Shown: positions 12,201 to 27,200, counted from the first letter of the stretch. The stretch is DNA of 64,000 nucleotides from Camarhynchus parvulus (GCF_901933205.1 NC_044573.1:29509493-29573492), one strand, 5' to 3'. Made by a program: numbers and translations. Notes: a model not told the origin generated them from the sequence alone.

Positions 12201-15200
12201 AAATCAGAAAAGTGGAAGAAATACTACTAGGATTTTGCTTCTCTGAGGATATAATTTCTGCTTCTTAAAATAGGAATGGTGGGGGCTTTCAAGGATTTTC
12301 ATAACCCTTGACTTTAGATTCAAAACTCTCAAGCTTTTTTTCAATTTATGGCCCCATTAAAAGAATGAAAGATTTATTCAAGACCATGTATGAGCAGAAA
12401 AGATAAAAATTCTCTTGGACTCATGGCTTTATTGGTAATTTGGATGACATATTGGTGGTCGTAACCTTTCCTTTTTGTCTTGTTGATTTAACAAGTAGTG
12501 ATTAGAGACATGTGAACCTTCCTCTTCATACCGTAAGCACCATTCTTCCAATTCTGCCATCAGACTATTTTATGTAGAAGGTATGGGTTCCCTGATCATT
12601 ACATCAATTAAATTATATTTAAATTTAAGAAATGGTCTTTCTAAATCTAAAAAAAAAAAAAAAAAAGGAATAGAAACTATTTTAAAAAGAAGTATGCAAA
12701 CTTTGGGGAAAAGAAGAGAATGGCTTTTGAGAAATAGCAGCAAAGGAATGGAATCAAAGGTGATATTGACTGGTGATATTCCTTTCTTAAATGACACAAG
12801 CTAGGAACCTTCTGAAGAGGAGAACTTACGTGAATCTTGCATAAATAATAATTACTCTTTTAACAAGACGTTTTTGTAAATAAAAACAGAAAAGGCAGAA
12901 ATATGTATCTTGGTCTTTACATAATTAAAAGTAATTTTCCACTGCAGAAGTGAGGTTAAAATACCAGGAAAGAATTTCATTTACATACCACTGGGACATA
13001 TTCAACATAAAAACCACTCTGCAAAAAAAAATTTCTGGGCTTTGGAAAATCTCACTTTACTTTAGATTGCAAATAAAATGAAGTATAGATGCAAACAGTA
13101 ACAATAAAAAGATGGCAGAAGTCTGTAGAGGAAGTACCATGTTCCTGAGCATGGAATCAGTTGCGCGTGATGGGTTGACCCTCATCACATGTAGATATTT
13201 ATGTGTAGATGTCTCCATATCAGCTTTTTTGTCTCGATTGCCCTATTCAGCTCATGTATTTTAGATGTCTGCTTTGTGATGAGAGAAATTGCACTTTACA
13301 AGGATCTATTTTTCTCTATTACTGTTAAGCAAGTCTAGAGTAAACAGAAAGGAAGATACAGCAACATTAAACGAATCTCATTTATAGTGTGAGTGTTGCT
13401 TAAAGTATGTAAGATAAAGCACTCAATATGTATTTCTATATTTTTTTCCCCCAAAACAGTATTGTAAAGTGAATTGTGTCATAAGATGAAAAAAGAAAAT
13501 TAATTTTCTGTGGATTCTGAGCTCCAAAAAACATTATTAAGAGTATTTTCTCAAGAATTTGGATGTAACATGCTATCATTATTTGATAGCTGGAATACAT
13601 GCCATCAGGGATTTTCACTGGAAGTGAAAACTAAGAAAAAATGCACGTGACAGAACCATTGCCTCAGCTTTTTATAGAAGACAGCAATATCTATTGCAGC
13701 ACGGTGTTCAAAACCTTACATTCATCCGCTTGCAATAGCTTAACAAATATTCAGCTACATTTAAGGCTTTAGAAGGGAACCAGTTGGGAAGGGGTTTTGG
13801 CAGAAGACTGTCAGAATATTCCTTTCCTGCTCAGGTACCTGTTAACTATGTGGCTTTGCAGAGCCTATGATTCATACAGCAAGTTAAAATCATTCTCAAT
13901 GATTTCAGGTGTTAATCCTAAATGAAAGCATTGAAATTCATTGAAGCCTTACAATTTTAACCAACAGATTGAGCTTTTGGCTGAAATGTAAAACTGCCTT
14001 GGTAAATTAGTGAGAGATAAGATTTTTCTTGTCCTCAGTAATAGTAACATGGAGAGCTGTTGGCTCTCTCAGGGTTTCAATTCTAGCGGTTAGCCTTCTG
14101 CATACTCTGAGATGACTTGAGAAGATATTATAAGGAGAATTTGAATAGAATTTTATATTGTATGGGATGCTAATCCATGTAGTCTGTACATCAAAGACGA
14201 AATTCAGACACAGCAACTGTGCATTGTTGCTTATAACAGACCATGAGAGACATGGGAAAAAGCCTTAAGCAGTAAAACATTTTCCCCAAACTCTAAAGAA
14301 ATACCTACAAGGCAAAATCTACAGGAATAAGAAAGGTAACAGGAATATGTGGAGGTACCAAGTGGAAGGAAAACCGAGCACGGAAGAGAAACCAGAGAGC
14401 TGTTCCTACTCACTAAAGCTCCTCCAACAGTATTAGTCTCAAGTTTCCTCCTATAAATTAGCTCTCCTACAAGCCTAATTTTGGATCTACAGCATGTCTC
14501 TCTTCAAGACTTTGTTTAGCTCTCTGTTAAATCTTGGCTCGTCTTTCTTCTTTAATCATTTCTGAAGGGAGGTCTTGCAAGTATCAGGGAATGACTTGAA
14601 ACAGAATCTACTCTCAGATTCTTTTCTTCACAAGCATATATTAAAAGCGGTATGTGCTAGTAGGAGTTGACAGTAAAACTGTGTACTCTTCTCACAGCAC
14701 ACCTAGAATACAGGCCTCTTGACACAGCATCAGCCTCTCAACTTTGACACTGAAAAATTGTGGGAAATTATTGTTTCATCCAAAAATATTAGATGATGTT
14801 AGGTTTTCACAGCAGCTCTGCATTTGAATATTTAAAAGTAGAAAAATAGCTACATGAAGAAACAATGAAGGTAGAATGTGGACATACTGCATATGAAAAT
14901 GCAGTATTTCATGGAAGAATTATTAAGAACTTCAAGGAAAAAAATATTATGATGTTCATATCCATTCACAGGGCATATAATATTAGAAAGAAATAAAGGG
15001 CAAGCTGTTACACAGATTATTTGGAATGAAAGAGTGAATTCAGTCAAAGATAAAATTTTAAGTGGAGCTAGTACTTGGTGCAGTCGAAAAGCCTCTTTTA
15101 AATAATGGAAATGGCCAGACCGACTGCACCATAAGTTTGTAGTTGCATCCAAAGGCATGTGCTTGTAAACCAAATGACAATCCAGAGAATCATTTAACAA

Positions 15201-18200
15201 TTGTGGACAGAAAAATAAACTGCTTGAAACAAAAGCCAATAGTAGAAACTTTCTCAAGTTGAACTGCATAGATCAACTGATCACGTGTTCATATTAAAGT
15301 TTGATAATATCTTCAATTAAAAAAAGTAAAATCATGAGGAGTAAGTTATAAGAGTTCCAACTGCTTTAGAAGGACGTGTAAAACGTAGCTGAAGATACGG
15401 CATTTATAACAATGTACATACATAGGAAGTGTTCCACTTCAACAGTGAAATTTACATGAATCCTAGATTTCCAATGCAAAATATACTTTACTTAACACTT
15501 GATAGGAATTTGATTCCAAATACTAAAAGAAACATTCTCCATTTTCAATATGTTGAGACCTACTTACGTAATATCAGCATTGGGATGGAGACCAAACACC
15601 TCTGGGGTGTCCATGGCAGGAAGTAACTGGATGTATTCAAAGTACTGTTCCAGAGTTTTGCATACTGGAATTTTATAGCCAGTGTAAAAGCAGAAAGAGC
15701 TGTCAAACATACTTTCATTAAACCATACCTGTGAAAAATCCATGGGGAAAAAGAAAGACAGCAATTATTTTGCTACTTAGAGGGCTTTTTAACCTCACTT
15801 TTACTCTCGGAGGATTAGGATTCTTGTTTCAGCTACTGCATCTAATTTTACTTTAATACAACCATAAATCATTAAGAATATGTCTACTATGTTTGACTTC
15901 CAGCTGAGTCTTTTTAAGCTTCTGCTCCTCACCAAAGAGGAACCAAAGGGAAGATCCTCACTGCCAAAGAATGATGTTTTGAAAAATTTGTTTTACTTTG
16001 AAAATTGGTGAATTGCATATGCAGAAAGAAGACCTTCTGATTTCTGTTTTACAGCTGCCAATAATCATGACAAATAACTGTATTTCCAAGCTCTCCTACC
16101 CTTGCAAAGCAATTAAGAAGACGTTTATCATAGTCATCTGTGACTCGGCCTCCATACTGTACTTCTCCAATCATGTAGCGCACTGTGTTCCACGATATCC
16201 CCTGGATGCAAGTAAAGTACATGAAAGACTATAGTTATTATATGTAAGAAGAAGATTTTAATTTAAATACAATCTGAAGCTCATAATATTCTGAAACATA
16301 AATTGAAAAAATTATATAACAATAAGTTATTTCTAATGTATTTACTGAGCTCAACTCTGCAATTTTATAGAAGAGTTGGGCTTGATCCTGCTACTATAAA
16401 TATAGAATCACAGGATCATTTATGTTGGAAAAGACCTTTAAGATAATTGCATCCAATCTTTGACCAAACACCAATTTAGACCATGGCACTAAGAGCCAAG
16501 TCCAGTTGTTTCTTCAACACTTACAGACATAGTTACTCCACAGCCTTCCTGGGCTGTCCATTCCAATGCTTGACAACCCTTTCCACTAAGAAAATCCTCC
16601 TGATGTTCAACCTAAACCTTTACTGGCACAGCTTGAGGTCATGTCCTCTTGTCCTGGCACTAGTTGGTTGCCTGGGAGCAGAGGCCGATCCCCACCTGGC
16701 TACACCCGCCTTTCTGGGAGGTGTAGAGAGTGACAAGGTCTCCCCTGAGCCTCCTTTTCTCCAGGCTATACACTCTGGGTCCCTCAGCCACTCCTCATAT
16801 GCCTTGAGCTCCAGAAGTAAAATATCATAATATATTTTATATATATATATATGTGATACATATAAAATATTTATATTCATTATTACTTCTTTGATCTGAA
16901 ATCACTCGCAGCTGCTATTGCCTCTCTTCTTACCCCCCAGTCCACCCTCCCCATGCCACCCCTTCTCCCTATTTCTTATTTTTCTCTCTTTGCTGTGTGC
17001 TGCTTCATAAGGAATGGCTATTCCCTGCTAAGCAGTAGAAGATCACATGGTAGCTGTAGAGAGGTTTGATTTGCTCTATCAAACTTGGTAAATATTTTAG
17101 CTCCCTTTCCAAAACAGATAACATACAGACTTGTTAATTTTGGATACAGTAAAAAAGAAAAACAAATTAATGTTCTTAACAAATCAGTATTTTTACATGC
17201 ATGACAGCACATAAAATATTTCAGCTTGATTTTCTTGCAGAGAACCTCAACCTTTGATCATTAGAAGTGGCACTAAATGAATAGCAATGAGTAAATTATG
17301 ATAAACATGAGGAAAAAACAATTTCTGCTGCCATTCAAAGCATTAAAATGTACTATATAAAGATTTTAGCATTCACCTTCTTGATGTCAATTTTTTTTAG
17401 GTGATTTATTATAAACTGAATGCTGGCTGTAAAGTCTGCTGAGTTAAATTCATAGGGAATATTCCAACCCAAAGGTCCAAACTTGCGTCGCTCCTTAGGA
17501 ATAAAATTAAAACCAAATATATTTATGAAACAACTTATAATTTTCTTTCCTTAAAAAATTTCAATAACAATACTAATGAAATGTAGCCTAGGAAATAGCT
17601 GTATGCCTCAAACGTATCAATAATACAGTTAAGTTATACCATGAGGGATAAATATTTATAGAAAAAGCAACAAAACAATTTATTAATAACTTTAATAATC
17701 AATTTGAAAGTCACAAGTTTACAATGCCACATTTCTGTGTGGATAATGAGATTTTTATATTAAATAATTGATTAATATAGCATGTACAGTTTTTCTCTTC
17801 TTTTTACATATACTATCGACTAATGATATTTAAAATTTTCAAGCTCCTATATTTATGCTCAGTTTTCCAAAGAGTTTTATACAGCCACTTCTGTCTTATT
17901 GTTTCAATATGGTTTTTTTAATGTACATTTTTTCAAAATTCATAACTTTACATTAAGGTTGCCACCATCACATTATTGAAATATATTATTGGATGCCTAC
18001 TTGGAAATAAAGTGATAACAGTTGTATTAACAGAAAAATAGTCAACTATGAAAGTAAAGAATAAATATTCTGTAGCCCAAACCCTTTCAACACCTAGCAC
18101 TATTAGATTTTTCACAAGTATATTAAAGCCACCTCAGTTAATTTGCTCAATGATGTTTTTTTCAGAATGTAGAACAAATTAATCCACGAAGTTAAGAACT

Positions 18201-21200
18201 AAACTTATGAATAGCGCTGACATTTATCAAATTAATAAATTACATTTTAAAATTATCCAAGTAATAACATATTTATCAGATTTTATATTACCAGGTCACT
18301 AATCACTGACAGTCTTTGACACCTGAAGTAACATTTAGGCACCCTAGCTACAATATTTAAAAAGAACTAGAATGAAAAAAAACCCCCACCTTTTATTTTT
18401 CAATGAGAGTGTTGGGAACCATCATCTGCTTATAAGCAGATGAGACAGCATTAACCAATAATACCATGCAGAAAAGTGTAATGATTTCCTGCAAAGTTTT
18501 TTGAATTACATCCTAAGCTATATTTATCATCATGATCTTGTCCCCAAAGAATATTAAGAACTGGTCACTTTAAAGGCAGGACAATGTTGTTGGTTGGCAA
18601 TTCACAAAATTTCTTAACAGATGAATAGCTGGAATAGTTTTTAAAAACACTGATGGGTTGAATAATCATAGATCTAGTTCCACAAGAACAGTATAATCCC
18701 GAGGCAGTACACAGAACAACTTTTTCACTGTTTAAAAAGGGTAAAAGAAGTAAAATAATGCAGAATGCTGTAACAGTGAACATCAAAAATTGTCCTTCTC
18801 TCACCAGCTGCCTACACCAAAAAATAGAAGATGCTCAGTAGAACCTAAGGCTTAAACAGTGTTTTGTAACTATTTTGAGATCCTTGGTGAAAAGGCAGTA
18901 CATTCAGAGAGCTCAGAATATTAGTCTTTATTGTTGTCTCAAAACTTATTTCTCTTTATACTACAATGTATAGGTATCTTTGTTCTCACACTGGAATTAA
19001 TGTAGAAAACACATTGGCACAGATGTTATAAGAATTTTATTTCATTTTAGCCATCTAGAAAATAGCTACTCCAAATTAGGCATCTGGATTGCCTTTAAAA
19101 TCAATGGAGAAAGTGATATATCTCTAGAAAAATATTCACTCTTAGAGAAAGACAGCTGTGACAGATAAGCTGGTTTTCTGTTTTAGCATGCTTATCTATT
19201 TTATTGACTACAGAGAGAATTTTTTCCCATATACCCAATGACTAACTTTCGATCAGCTGAAGTTAGATGAGAAAAAAAATCTAAATGCTCATTATATGAG
19301 AATTGTTTAAAAGCTATTTTAAAAAAGAGATAATAATGAACCTTGAAATACAGATTACAGTGGTTAAAGCTTTAGTCCTGCAGCATGATGCTACAATAAA
19401 TATCAGAATGTGTTTTTTCAGGAACCTCTATTAGAGTGACTCCATATATTACACCACTATTTGCAAACCTTTTAAGAAATACCTGAACAGTAGAATGCAG
19501 GAAAGCTACAGTGTAAAGCAAAGGTTTCCACATAGGCAGGTTGCTAACGTTTAACAGATCCTGACTAATTCCAGAAAATGTTCTTTTCAGTCCGGCACGT
19601 ATACCTTGTGGAGGTTCATTTGTGAACTTTATAGCAATCTGTCTCAAGAAAAATATAAAGGAATTGGATTTGTTTACTGAAACAAAAATAGCAACATATG
19701 AAAATGTCCCAACTACTAGTTATAAATAAAATGTAAATAACTGAAGCCTTGTAGAAATGAAGTTGATATGTACTTAAACTGCATAAAAGGAGTACACAGA
19801 ATCATAGAATAGTTTAAGTTGGAAAGGACCTTTTAAAGGCCATCCAGTCCAACCCCCCTGAAGATCAGTGACATCTTCAAACAGATCAGATTGCTCAGAG
19901 TCCTGTTCAACTTGACCTTGAATATTTCCAGGGATGGAGTATCCAATACCTTTCTGGGTGCCACCTGTCTCAGTGCTTCACCACCCTCATTGTAAAAAAC
20001 TTATATGTAATCTAAATAAAACCTTCTTCAGCTTAAAACCAGAATCCCTCGACCTGTTGCAACACACCATTCTAAAATGTCTGTCCTCATCTTTCCTATG
20101 GGCGCCTTCAAGTACTGCAAGGCTGCAAACAGGTCTTCCAAAACCCTTCTCTTTTGCAGTCATACTAGATTAGGCCACAAAGGATTTTGAACACAGACCT
20201 TTAACTTCTCTTGGTTAAAACCATCACTGACACTTGGCCATGGACCTAAAATTTATCATCAATGACATAAAAGCAGTCACTGTGCTTTTCAAAAGGCTTT
20301 TATATCCCTGATTCAATGACTGAATCATGCAAGAAAAGCATCCCTTATAATGACAAGAACGGTGTAGTATTTCTGTTCCCAGAATTTCACAGTAAATACA
20401 ATGAAATCTCACCCCTCAGATCAGATCTTTGTGTTCACAGTGTCTACTCTGGCTCTGGCTCTGTCTACAGCAGCAAATTAGATTCACCAGAGAATATTCC
20501 TGAGTACTGTGGTCAGTAGACATTGAATCCATATTTGTGGTAGTAAATTGTCACAGCCTCTTAGAATTCAGCCCCTTAGTTTCAAGCAAAACTGCCTAAT
20601 GGGAAGAGTGGCTACACCATTTTTATTTTCAAACCATACCTGCAAATTATTTGGAAAAGTGCTAGTAAGCACAGGTTTTCACATCAGAGAATGTTCTAAC
20701 TACTTACCCCTATGGGCTATTGCATTCCAGCGCTGGATAATGCTCATGGAACAATTTATTAGTTCAGACACAGACTGACCCTACCAGAATCTCTGTTGCT
20801 CAAGACAATTACAAATGCTGGAGGTACTAAAATAAAAATAAAGGGTTTTTTTTTTCTCCAGTTGTAAATACTTGTCTGTCTAGCTTGGGTAACATGGCAG
20901 CTTGCACAGGAAGGACAGGCCAGGCAGCCCATGAACACACCGAGCTGTGTTGCTGTTACTGTTGGACTGGATTGGAACACTTGAAAAATCAATGTTTCCA
21001 CATTTCAAAGGATATCCTGTTCAGGTATTGATGAAAATTCTATATTGAAAAGAGCAAAGCAAATTGTTCTCTTTTCATCTGAGAAGGGGCTTTGGTTTGT
21101 CAATTATTCTTGTTCTGGAATTCCTGAATATGTTAACATTTTAACAGGTAACATGACACTATATAGTGGGAAATCACATGTGAAATATTTGAGATAAACA

Positions 21201-24200
21201 CAGTGAAGATTCATCCATCAACCCTCTGAGTTCTCTTTTCTCACTTTTAGCAAACTCTGTGTCCATAAACCTCACTATTCATAAACCCCTTGGAGACGCA
21301 GGATGATTTCTTGTTCTTTTGAGAGAACACAGGAGTGCATACAGCTAGCTTTCCATACACAGACCATGGGGATGGACAATTCTTACTGAAGGCTGCCTCT
21401 ACACTCTTTCAAGACAGGAGTCCTTCCCCCTTTACATGCTGGATATCAGGTGAGGCATCTATTTTTATTCAGAGAGAATGAGAATGACTAAGGAGACTTC
21501 CACTGTTTTTTAGAGGAAAGGGAACATAGGAATGTCAACATACAGCTATTACAGTAGATATTAAGTAGCATTATGATCCAATGAGAGTGTTGGGAACTAT
21601 CATCAGCGACTTAAGTGTACTTTGTAAAGGTTTAGGCAATTCTCCTGGTTCTGATAAAAAGTGTGTCCTTGAGATCTACAGAGCAGCCATTTATAGTTCA
21701 TCCAAAGAAATCGGGTAGGTGATGTTCTCTGAGATGTGTTATCCATGTGTGTTCTGTCCCATTTACAATTCATTTCTTTATTTTAGGGGAATCTGGAATC
21801 TTTCTCTGGAAGAACATTTGTGGGCATTAATCTGTCTACAAGGCACCTGGTCAGGCAAAAAGGGATAGAAGTAAAGCGAGATAGTTTTTACTGAAGTGCT
21901 TCTGTGTACAGAATGGACTCTGTACAGTGTGGACTCACACATAGATAATGCATCATCAAGAACTTCCAGTTACTGGTAAGTAACCTTCCTTTTTGAAGTG
22001 ATATTTACGTTGCAACAAAAGTCCATTTTATCCTTGGGTTTTTCCCCTCCATTTTTTTACTGCCATTTACATAATTAATTTGAATAATTTTCATTAAGTA
22101 CCTAAATTAAATATTTGAACAAACCTGTAGCAGTGTAATTGGGAATTTAAGATGTTGTTCAGTAGTTATCCAAACTCGAAATGTGTCATTCTGGATCTCA
22201 GCAGTAAGAAGTGTCTCCAGTAGTTCTTCCATGAACTCCAGTCCAAGGTGACAATTCTGAAGTAACACCCAACCTCCCTAAACAAGGATATCAACTATTA
22301 CCATATAATATTAAGAACAAGTTATACATAATGCTAAAGCCAGCTGTCTATATAAGAATAAAATTTGGTTTTCCATGTAATTTTTTAAAAATTCTGTTCT
22401 GTTCCTAAATATATATTCTCTTTTGATATTATAGGATATTGGCACAGATAAAGCAAATAGGATAAGTTAGTGCAAAAGTTATTTCCACATTCTCTTTTTC
22501 TCAATGAAAATAACATAACCAGGCTCAATATTGTAAGTAAAGAATCAGTGCTATCTAGTGGCAAAAAGAGGTTCCTGTACTCTTCCAGCAAAACATCAGC
22601 GATAAGCAATCCTGTTCTCAGATCCAAAAGAATGTGAGTGGAAAAGTAACAGCTGAAATTTAAGGAATACGTATTTTTAAAAACTGATTTGTTAATAACA
22701 TAATCTAAATAAGTGCAAAGGGGTGGTAATAAGACTCTAAAGTTTTTAATTCCAATTAGTTTATCTGCAATAAAGGCATTTGCATGAAATTCAACCTTCA
22801 CTTATTTTGATCTTATTCATCTCTCAAATTGAGCATGAAAGCTCTAGTTGGATTATTGTCTCTCTAAACTTTTGTTTATGAATTTAAATCCAATCAGCAT
22901 TTTTAGCATCACTTTAGAAGCCTGATGAATTAGAAGCCTGATATTAAAATGGGACATTATTTAATCAGTTCTAAACAGTGATGGACAGTGGATTTCATTA
23001 CAGCTTGTAATTTCATTTTAGCAATTTTGTTTTAGCTCATTTAAAAAACATCAGTAACTGTTGGTGAAAAAATATAGTTGACATATTTGTGGTGAATTGA
23101 TAGATATTAAAAAAAAGAAGATTAAATGAAGGTGTTTTTTTCCTTCTTTTATGGGGATCAACTTTTCTGAGGGAGATCTTTAATCAATTTCATACATTTC
23201 CAAATGAAGCAAACACAGTTTTTGAAAATTATCTTCCTGTAACATAGCACAGCAGTTTTAATAATATTATGTACTCTTGGCCAGAGGTACAAAAAAACCA
23301 AATAGGTATTTGTCTTCATATTCACTAATTCTGTTTAGTAGTTTCAAATCTGATGTTCACATTTTACTCCCTTCAGCACCAAGGCATGTAGTTCAGAAAT
23401 TGTTACTGGTAGCTCTACTGGAGTGCTGTTTTGAGTGTCCTTGTGCTTCAATTTAAGAGCAAAAGAAAGGAAGGAATGCTCCAGTTTTCACCATTGCAAT
23501 GAACTGGGAGTTTAGCGTGACCATTCTAGACATACAAAAAAAGAAATACCAGATGTATGTGTGCACTTATAATATAAATTTTCATTTGCTATAAAGAGAT
23601 TTCTTTTCTATCTTTTTCCAAATTGGTGTACATCTATATGCCAATACTCATGTTCTGCTCTCTATTACTGGAGATATTCTACCCCTCTAAAGTACAGGTA
23701 TATGACTGATACCCCATATTTTGAGCTTGCAGGCAACTATGGCTGTATGTCTTCATTTGAAAGACTGTCCGCAACTCCTTGAAGTGTCCAGCTGACCAGA
23801 AGGTACCACCTTTGCACTAAAACTTTTATATTGTGTTTGAAGTTTCAATTACTATCTCTCTGTAGCTGCTACTTAGGTTTTTCATGGTTTTACTGTTGGG
23901 GAATATCATCTGCCATAACAAATTACACTACAACATCTAAAGAAAAATTCTTATATATTGTTTAGAAATTCTTAGACAGGCTTGGGACTCAAAGCCAAAA
24001 GATCGACAATTAAAGAAACAAAGAAGAGACACCAAATGCTGGTGAGTAAGTGGTCCTGTCACTAGCAGTGTTGTAAGAAAAATGTGAAACAGTATTACAA
24101 GCAAGCACAGGTTTCTGTATCTACAACTTTAAGCTACATGTGCACTCATCGTTTCATTCAGTAGAAGTTATGCAACATCCAGGTATCTCTTATATGGGAG

Positions 24201-27200
24201 GGGAAAAAATGAAAAAAAATTCCAATAAAGAGGTGGGATCTGGACAGGACCAGGCCACAATGTCCTTTTTCCCTTTGTTAAGAGTGTAGTGATAAGTAAG
24301 GAACTTGGGAAGCTGCTCAGTAGCACTGCTGCCAGAGGCATTGCCTTGGACTCCACTGTCACATATATATGCCACAGAGAAATGTTTTTAAACTCAGGCA
24401 TTCAAAAAGACATGGTCACCCTGAGATATGCTTGATAGTAAGATGAAAATGCAAAATATTATAGACTGGATGCTAAAGGGGTGTAAAAGAATACCAAAAC
24501 AATCAACTTATGTAGCAATGTTTTTTCCCCACCTGTTCCATTGACACCTCTACGAGTTTACGTGCATGAACCTCTTGTCCTTGGCCCATTGAGATGGTCC
24601 TACATTCTATAACATATTTGACAATATAAGATTAATGAACTTACATTATTGAGAAAAAGTGAGAATTTCAATTCAGTCCAGCAACCAGTGATATAAATAC
24701 AGCACAATTAAATTAATTTAATGCAAAAATATATAAATATGAAAGCATATGAAAGCCCTTCACCATCATATTATGCTATTAATATATAGCATTTTCTAAA
24801 CATTGACATTGTATACATTTTCTAAACATTGACATTTTGTTTAACAACATTGAAATACACATAGACAATATACTCACTGAAGTTAAAGACTGTGACTAAG
24901 GTTGACTGCGAATGTGAATGTGTGCCACATTTTAACAACACCAGAGCATTTGAAATATGAACAGAGATTTTTCTCAAGGTGTACATAAACACAATGCAAA
25001 GATGTAAAACTGAATTTATGAACATACTAATGTGACTAATGTCAAGAATATACGGGATCTACTCTCAACTCAGTTTCTATTCACACTTTTTCAGAACTTC
25101 CACATAATGTAGAACTGAAGTCCAGAATATACAAATGTAGACCTTGTAGCTATTTTTTTGTTACAAAGTAATATTTTAAGCAGATTACTGATTTTGCAGT
25201 TACCTGTAGTTAAGAGTTAAAGCAAGAAAATATTATTGTCACCATAACAGGACTTTAAAAGAAGAATTAATTGCTTTACAAGATAGGGATTTAAAAAGTT
25301 ATCATCACCAGGAAGAATGATAACAATTTATGAAAAAAAGAGTTGAATTACTGTCCAACCTCACACAGAATGGTTCTTAGCATACTGTCTTCTATTTAAA
25401 ACATTATTTTATCTCTAAGATGATATTTCTGGAAAAAACAGTAGTGCAAGAGAATTCAAGAAATACTTCTCAGGAAAAAACATCTCTGAAATGACTTATA
25501 CTGACCATCTGTGTCTTAACATATGACAATGAATAATTACTTTCATACCCAAATGAAGCTTCCGAGACAAGGAATTAATCTGATCAGTTGGGTCTGATCC
25601 CATAGACAAGAAACAGATGAGAGGTGTTCGCATGTCACTTTCTTCCCAAGTTTTTCTTAAATTCAAAATAACTGGCTCTGTATATTTCTCATGCAAGGAA
25701 CTTGCAATATATTTCCTTGCTTGGGAAAGTGTTCGGTCTGGACACCAAGACCTAGAAAATAAAATACATACAAAGATATAAATTCACTGCCTTTTCCTCC
25801 AAGATCAGACTCAAATTAGAAATTTTATTTTTATTAATTAGGGAGATTTTAAAAAATCATTATATATACATATACATACACACACATTCATATATATATG
25901 CTTCTAGGTTTGTCTTCACAGACATCATAACAGGCAGAGTTGATGGTCTCCCTCAACTTACGATACTTTCCAGTTGCTTACAATTTTGCCTTAACTATTT
26001 GCATTGGAATTTTCTCTTCTAGGCACCTTCATTAGTTTGGGATATTCTTCATTTTAAACAGAACTTTTGTATTTGAGAACACAGAAAGGAAAATGTTAAG
26101 GTTTTTTTGCCCTTTAGTAAAACTCTGCAGATGATTCATTTGGTCATTTAGCCTTTTAGGATACAAAGTCAATTCTTTTGCACTGGACCGTATTTGTGCT
26201 GGTGATGAGTGTTTTTCCCATGGAAAAACAAACAACTACTTTTGGATAAAATATATTACTTTGACAATCTTCAGGTTTTGAAGATTATTTAAATGCTGCA
26301 GACTTGGATGGTCCTCTCCCCTCTTAGGGTGTAGAGCATTAAACAATGTGGTATTTCCATCAGATTCCAGCCTTTTTTATGGCACAGGCTGAATCTGCTC
26401 CAAAGACAAATCACAGTCTAGTAAATAATATTGTTGGAGTATTTCATTAGTATCTCTGATTTATTTGTTACAGCACTTGGGAAGTATAAAATGAATGGAA
26501 TAAGATATGATCTCAGGCATAAGGCAGCTGAATGCTTCTTTGGGGAAATCCATTTTATCCCAAGATCTTAGAGGTCTTATATGGTAAAAAAAAAAAAAAA
26601 ATTATAGCACACCTTTCACATGGGATTTTGAATACTTATTTTGGATTTTCACCATCTCTCTTTTTTTATTTTATATTTTAATACTTGTTTAAAGGTATTT
26701 AAAATAGTTAATTTCAAAAGAAATTTAATTTAAAAAATTGAAAGCTATCTGGAATATTCTACTTTTTCATGGGCTTCTCAAAGAAGGCTGCATTATGCAA
26801 TCCAGTTTGCATTTCTCCTGACGTAAAAGAAAAGCTATAAAAATATTTTCTATAAATACCTTTAGATGGCAGAAAATAGCTCTGAAGTAATTGAATAAAA
26901 ACATATTTCATGTGAGTGAATTGCTATTTAATGTCACCCAGAGATAACTGAAATTACACTATTATGATAAGAGCATACGGATAAGTTGAGATGAGTTGCA
27001 ACTGTGTAATTTCCCAAAATTTCTGAAGATACTCACCTGATGAGTAAAAGCTTGCGAAAAGTGTCAAGTGAATCACTGTATCCATTAGGGATAATTTCTT
27101 CCTCAGGGGCATCTTTATCAAACCAGTGTTTCCATGCCTTATCACTGTGAGCTATCTAAATTTATTACATTAACACACAAATAAATATATTTCAGTTGCA

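Larger units (their letters stand above)
16202..17376. other. DNAH5 intron, 1.2 kb, half occupied by CR1
   Basis: Holds the CR1 fragment at 16402-16815 followed by a short AT-dinucleotide tract. The remainder is unremarkable. Confidence 0.65.
17494..19482. other. DNAH5 intron, 2.0 kb
   Basis: Very AT-rich. It contains one copy of a 28-base dispersed repeat (18401) and a perfect 22-bp palindrome (18422-18443). Nothing else recognised. Confidence 0.6.
19639..22124. other. DNAH5 intron, 2.5 kb
   Basis: Contains a CR1 fragment (19795 onward), the second copy of the 28-mer, and a possible ancient repeat near 21.6-22.0 kb. No gene seen. Confidence 0.6.

Noticed and set aside
14850..15269. 139-codon open frame on the minus strand inside the 4.5-kb intron
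   Set aside because: Low-complexity hydrophobic composition typical of AT-rich antisense noise, no recognisable domain, and not required by the DNAH5 splice chain.
22385..22801. 138-codon open frame on the minus strand in an intron
   Set aside because: No motif, no splice context, and the DNAH5 frame passes directly between the exons at 24533 and 22277.
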